In this document: positions 62,944 through 64,000 of the stretch, in pieces | Layout of the letters: the number at the start of each line of letters is the position of its first letter | Numbering within the stretch: position 1 is the stretch's first letter | Assembly (NCBI GenBank): GCA_964621605.1 | Contig: CAZUMJ010000014.1 | Span: 1 to 64,000 of the forward strand | Length of the DNA: 64,000 bases | From: CAZUMJ01 sp964621605 | GTDB lineage: Bacteria; Actinomycetota; Acidimicrobiia; Acidimicrobiales; Iamiaceae | Reading direction: 5' to 3' | Translations under genes and position numbers: made by a program | Notes under the pieces: model-generated | Database searches by the model: none | What the model saw: the letters and a program-made list of their open reading frames with translations, nothing else | Told to the model about the DNA's origin: nothing

Positions 62944-64000
62944 ACGGCGAACGCATCCTCATGGTCGGCCCGTACGCGCCCTACCGCGATGGCATCGCCG
63001 CGTACGTGGTGCAGCAGGTGCGCGCGTTGCGGCGAGCCGGCAACCACGTCGAGGTGCTGTCGCCGTGGCCGTCGGCCGCGCACCACCACCTCGACCTGAC
63101 CCAGCCGCGGTCCATGTCGGCCCTGCGTGCGCTGGCCAAGGGCTTCGACCGTGTCGTGGTGCACTTCCACCCCGACTACTACTTCCCGCAGCCGGCCACG
63201 TTCACGGTGCGGGTGAGCCGGGCGAGCGCATTCGCGGCCGCGTTGCGGTCGGGCCCACCGGCGACGCTGGTCCTGCATGAGATCGACGAACGCTGGGGCC
63301 AAGCACGCGACGCGTCGGGCGTTGCCGTGCGGGCGCTGCTGCGCTCGTTCGACGCGGTAGAGGTGCACGACGACGCCCAGCGCGCGCAGTTGATCGATGC
63401 GTTCGGCGTTGCCCCGGCGACGATCTCGGTGGTCGAGCACGGGAAGCACTTCGTGGCGCACACCCACGCGACGCGCGCGCAGGCCCGCGCGGCGCTCGGC
63501 ATCGCCGACGATGCGCACGTCGCCTTGTGCATCGGCTTCATCGCCGCACACAAGGGGTTCGACAGGGCGGTGCAGGCCTTCGGGCGGGTGACCGGCGGCG
63601 ACCCAGGTCGCGCCGAGCTGCATCTCGTCGGGTCGCCGTCGACGGGGGTTGCCGCAGCGCAGGCGTACCTCGAAGAGCTCCGCGGGCTTGTCGAAGCCAC
63701 GCCGGGCGCGTTCCTGCACGACGGGTACGTGAGCGATGCGGCGTTCGACAGGTGGCTGCTCGCCGCCGACGTGGTGCTGCTGCCGTACCGGCACATCTGG
63801 TCGTCGGGGGTGGCGGAACGGGCCGCACTCTTCGAGCGCCCGGTGCTCGTGACCCGTGTGGGTGGGTTGGCGGAGCAGGTCGAGGGGCACGACGGCTCAC
63901 GGGTCGTCGCCGACGACGACGAGCTCGCCGAGGCTTACGCCGCGCTGCTCGCCGACGCGGGCGTGATCGAGCAGGCCGTGCTGCCCGCAGCCGAGCCGTG
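62940..64000 (+). CDS. Glycosyltransferase, N-terminal part (runs off window end)
   Basis: About 353 residues are visible and the frame is open at the window end. ERILMVGPYAPYRDGIAAYVVQQVRAL, HFHPDYYFPQPATF and VALCIGFIAAHKGFDRAVQAFGRV followed by LLPYRHIWSSGVAERAALFERPVLVTRVGGL show a GT-B transferase. The CTG at 62940 is proposed as start: it overlaps the previous stop as CTGA and has GGAGGAG 5 bases upstream. The first in-frame ATG (62961) would cut the first beta strand, and a GTG at 62934 is too close to the ribosome site. Confidence 0.75.
   Translation, partial: MNGERILMVGPYAPYRDGIAAYVVQQVRALRRAGNHVEVLSPWPSAAHHHLDLTQPRSMSALRALAKGFDRVVVHFHPDYYFPQPATFTVRVSRASAFAAALRSGPPATLVLHEIDERWGQARDASGVAVRALLRSFDAVEVHDDAQRAQLIDAFGVAPATISVVEHGKHFVAHTHATRAQARAALGIADDAHVALCIGFIAAHKGFDRAVQAFGRVTGGDPGRAELHLVGSPSTGVAAAQAYLEELRGLVEATPGAFLHDGYVSDAAFDRWLLAADVVLLPYRHIWSSGVAERAALFERPVLVTRVGGLAEQVEGHDGSRVVADDDELAEAYAALLADAGVIEQAVLPAAEP

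Overview
The window is about 64 kb of very GC-rich DNA with dense, mostly non-redundant bacterial genes. It is a scaffold: four 100-base N runs (10349-10448, 51328-51427, 56003-56102, 59251-59350) interrupt it. Gene content points to an actinobacterium, most likely class Acidimicrobiia (inference). It carries coenzyme F420 genes, a DUF222/HNH '13E12'-type gene with an actinobacterial SOS box, LCP and L,D-transpeptidase cell-wall enzymes, many GTG starts, at least nine starts that look leaderless, and secreted DUF4214 proteins. No tRNA, rRNA, transposase or CRISPR array was seen.

Layout. (1) 1-2816: start of a lipoprotein gene, then an ArsR - double SRPBCC - SCO6745-family operon with a 22-bp palindromic operator. 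(2) 2891-6700: MatB-type malonyl/methylmalonyl-CoA synthetase convergent with methylmalonyl-CoA mutase. (3) 6775-14011: DUF2786 protein ending in a 49-bp tandem repeat, LpdA-like flavoprotein plus RDD membrane protein, AraC regulator, DinB-like protein, SOS-boxed HNH protein. (4) 14370-18830: PilZ protein, a structured leader, a secreted FG-GAP/DUF4214 protein, and a polytopic membrane protein. (5) 18840-19489: vapBC. (6) 19596-23886: three overlapping membrane glycan genes (acyltransferase, PIG-V-like mannosyltransferase, large membrane protein). (7) 23893-29857: biotin-dependent carboxylase alpha chain and biotin ligase, pabC-pabB, acyl-CoA dehydrogenase. (8) 29937-40101: LCP ligase, UDP-glucose dehydrogenase, UDP-xylose synthase-like enzyme, three glycosyltransferases, a His-rich membrane protein, a sugar-1-P nucleotidyltransferase and an epimerase. 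(9) 40105-45793: M20 amidohydrolase, cofE, cofD, a methyltransferase, a TIGR04053-like radical SAM protein and a disordered protein. (10) 45850-64000: L,D-transpeptidase, PMI cupin, gmd, XRE regulator, a 1079-residue DUF4214 protein, rmd, a Wzm/Wzt exporter, glycosyltransferases, a lipoprotein and a lysozyme-like DUF4214 protein.

How they work together. Blocks 8 and 10 together supply UDP-glucuronate/UDP-xylose, GDP-mannose and GDP-6-deoxy-mannose (D-rhamnose) precursors, glycosyltransferases, an ABC polysaccharide exporter and an LCP enzyme for attachment to the wall. This is a cell-envelope glycopolymer locus. Three secreted DUF4214 proteins lie in or near it, and two share a nearly identical DUF4214 block, so a DUF4214 protein coat working with the exported glycan is the most interesting hypothesis here. 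Blocks 2 and 7 are acyl-CoA metabolism (methylmalonyl-CoA mutase, acyl-CoA carboxylase alpha chain).

Several non-coding signals deserve attention: an 81-bp inverted-repeat element present twice in opposite orientation, a two-stem leader that could hide a ribosome binding site, operators over the arsR and vapB starts, a G-quadruplex-type tract, and a 55-bp duplication showing that one N gap is an assembly artefact.
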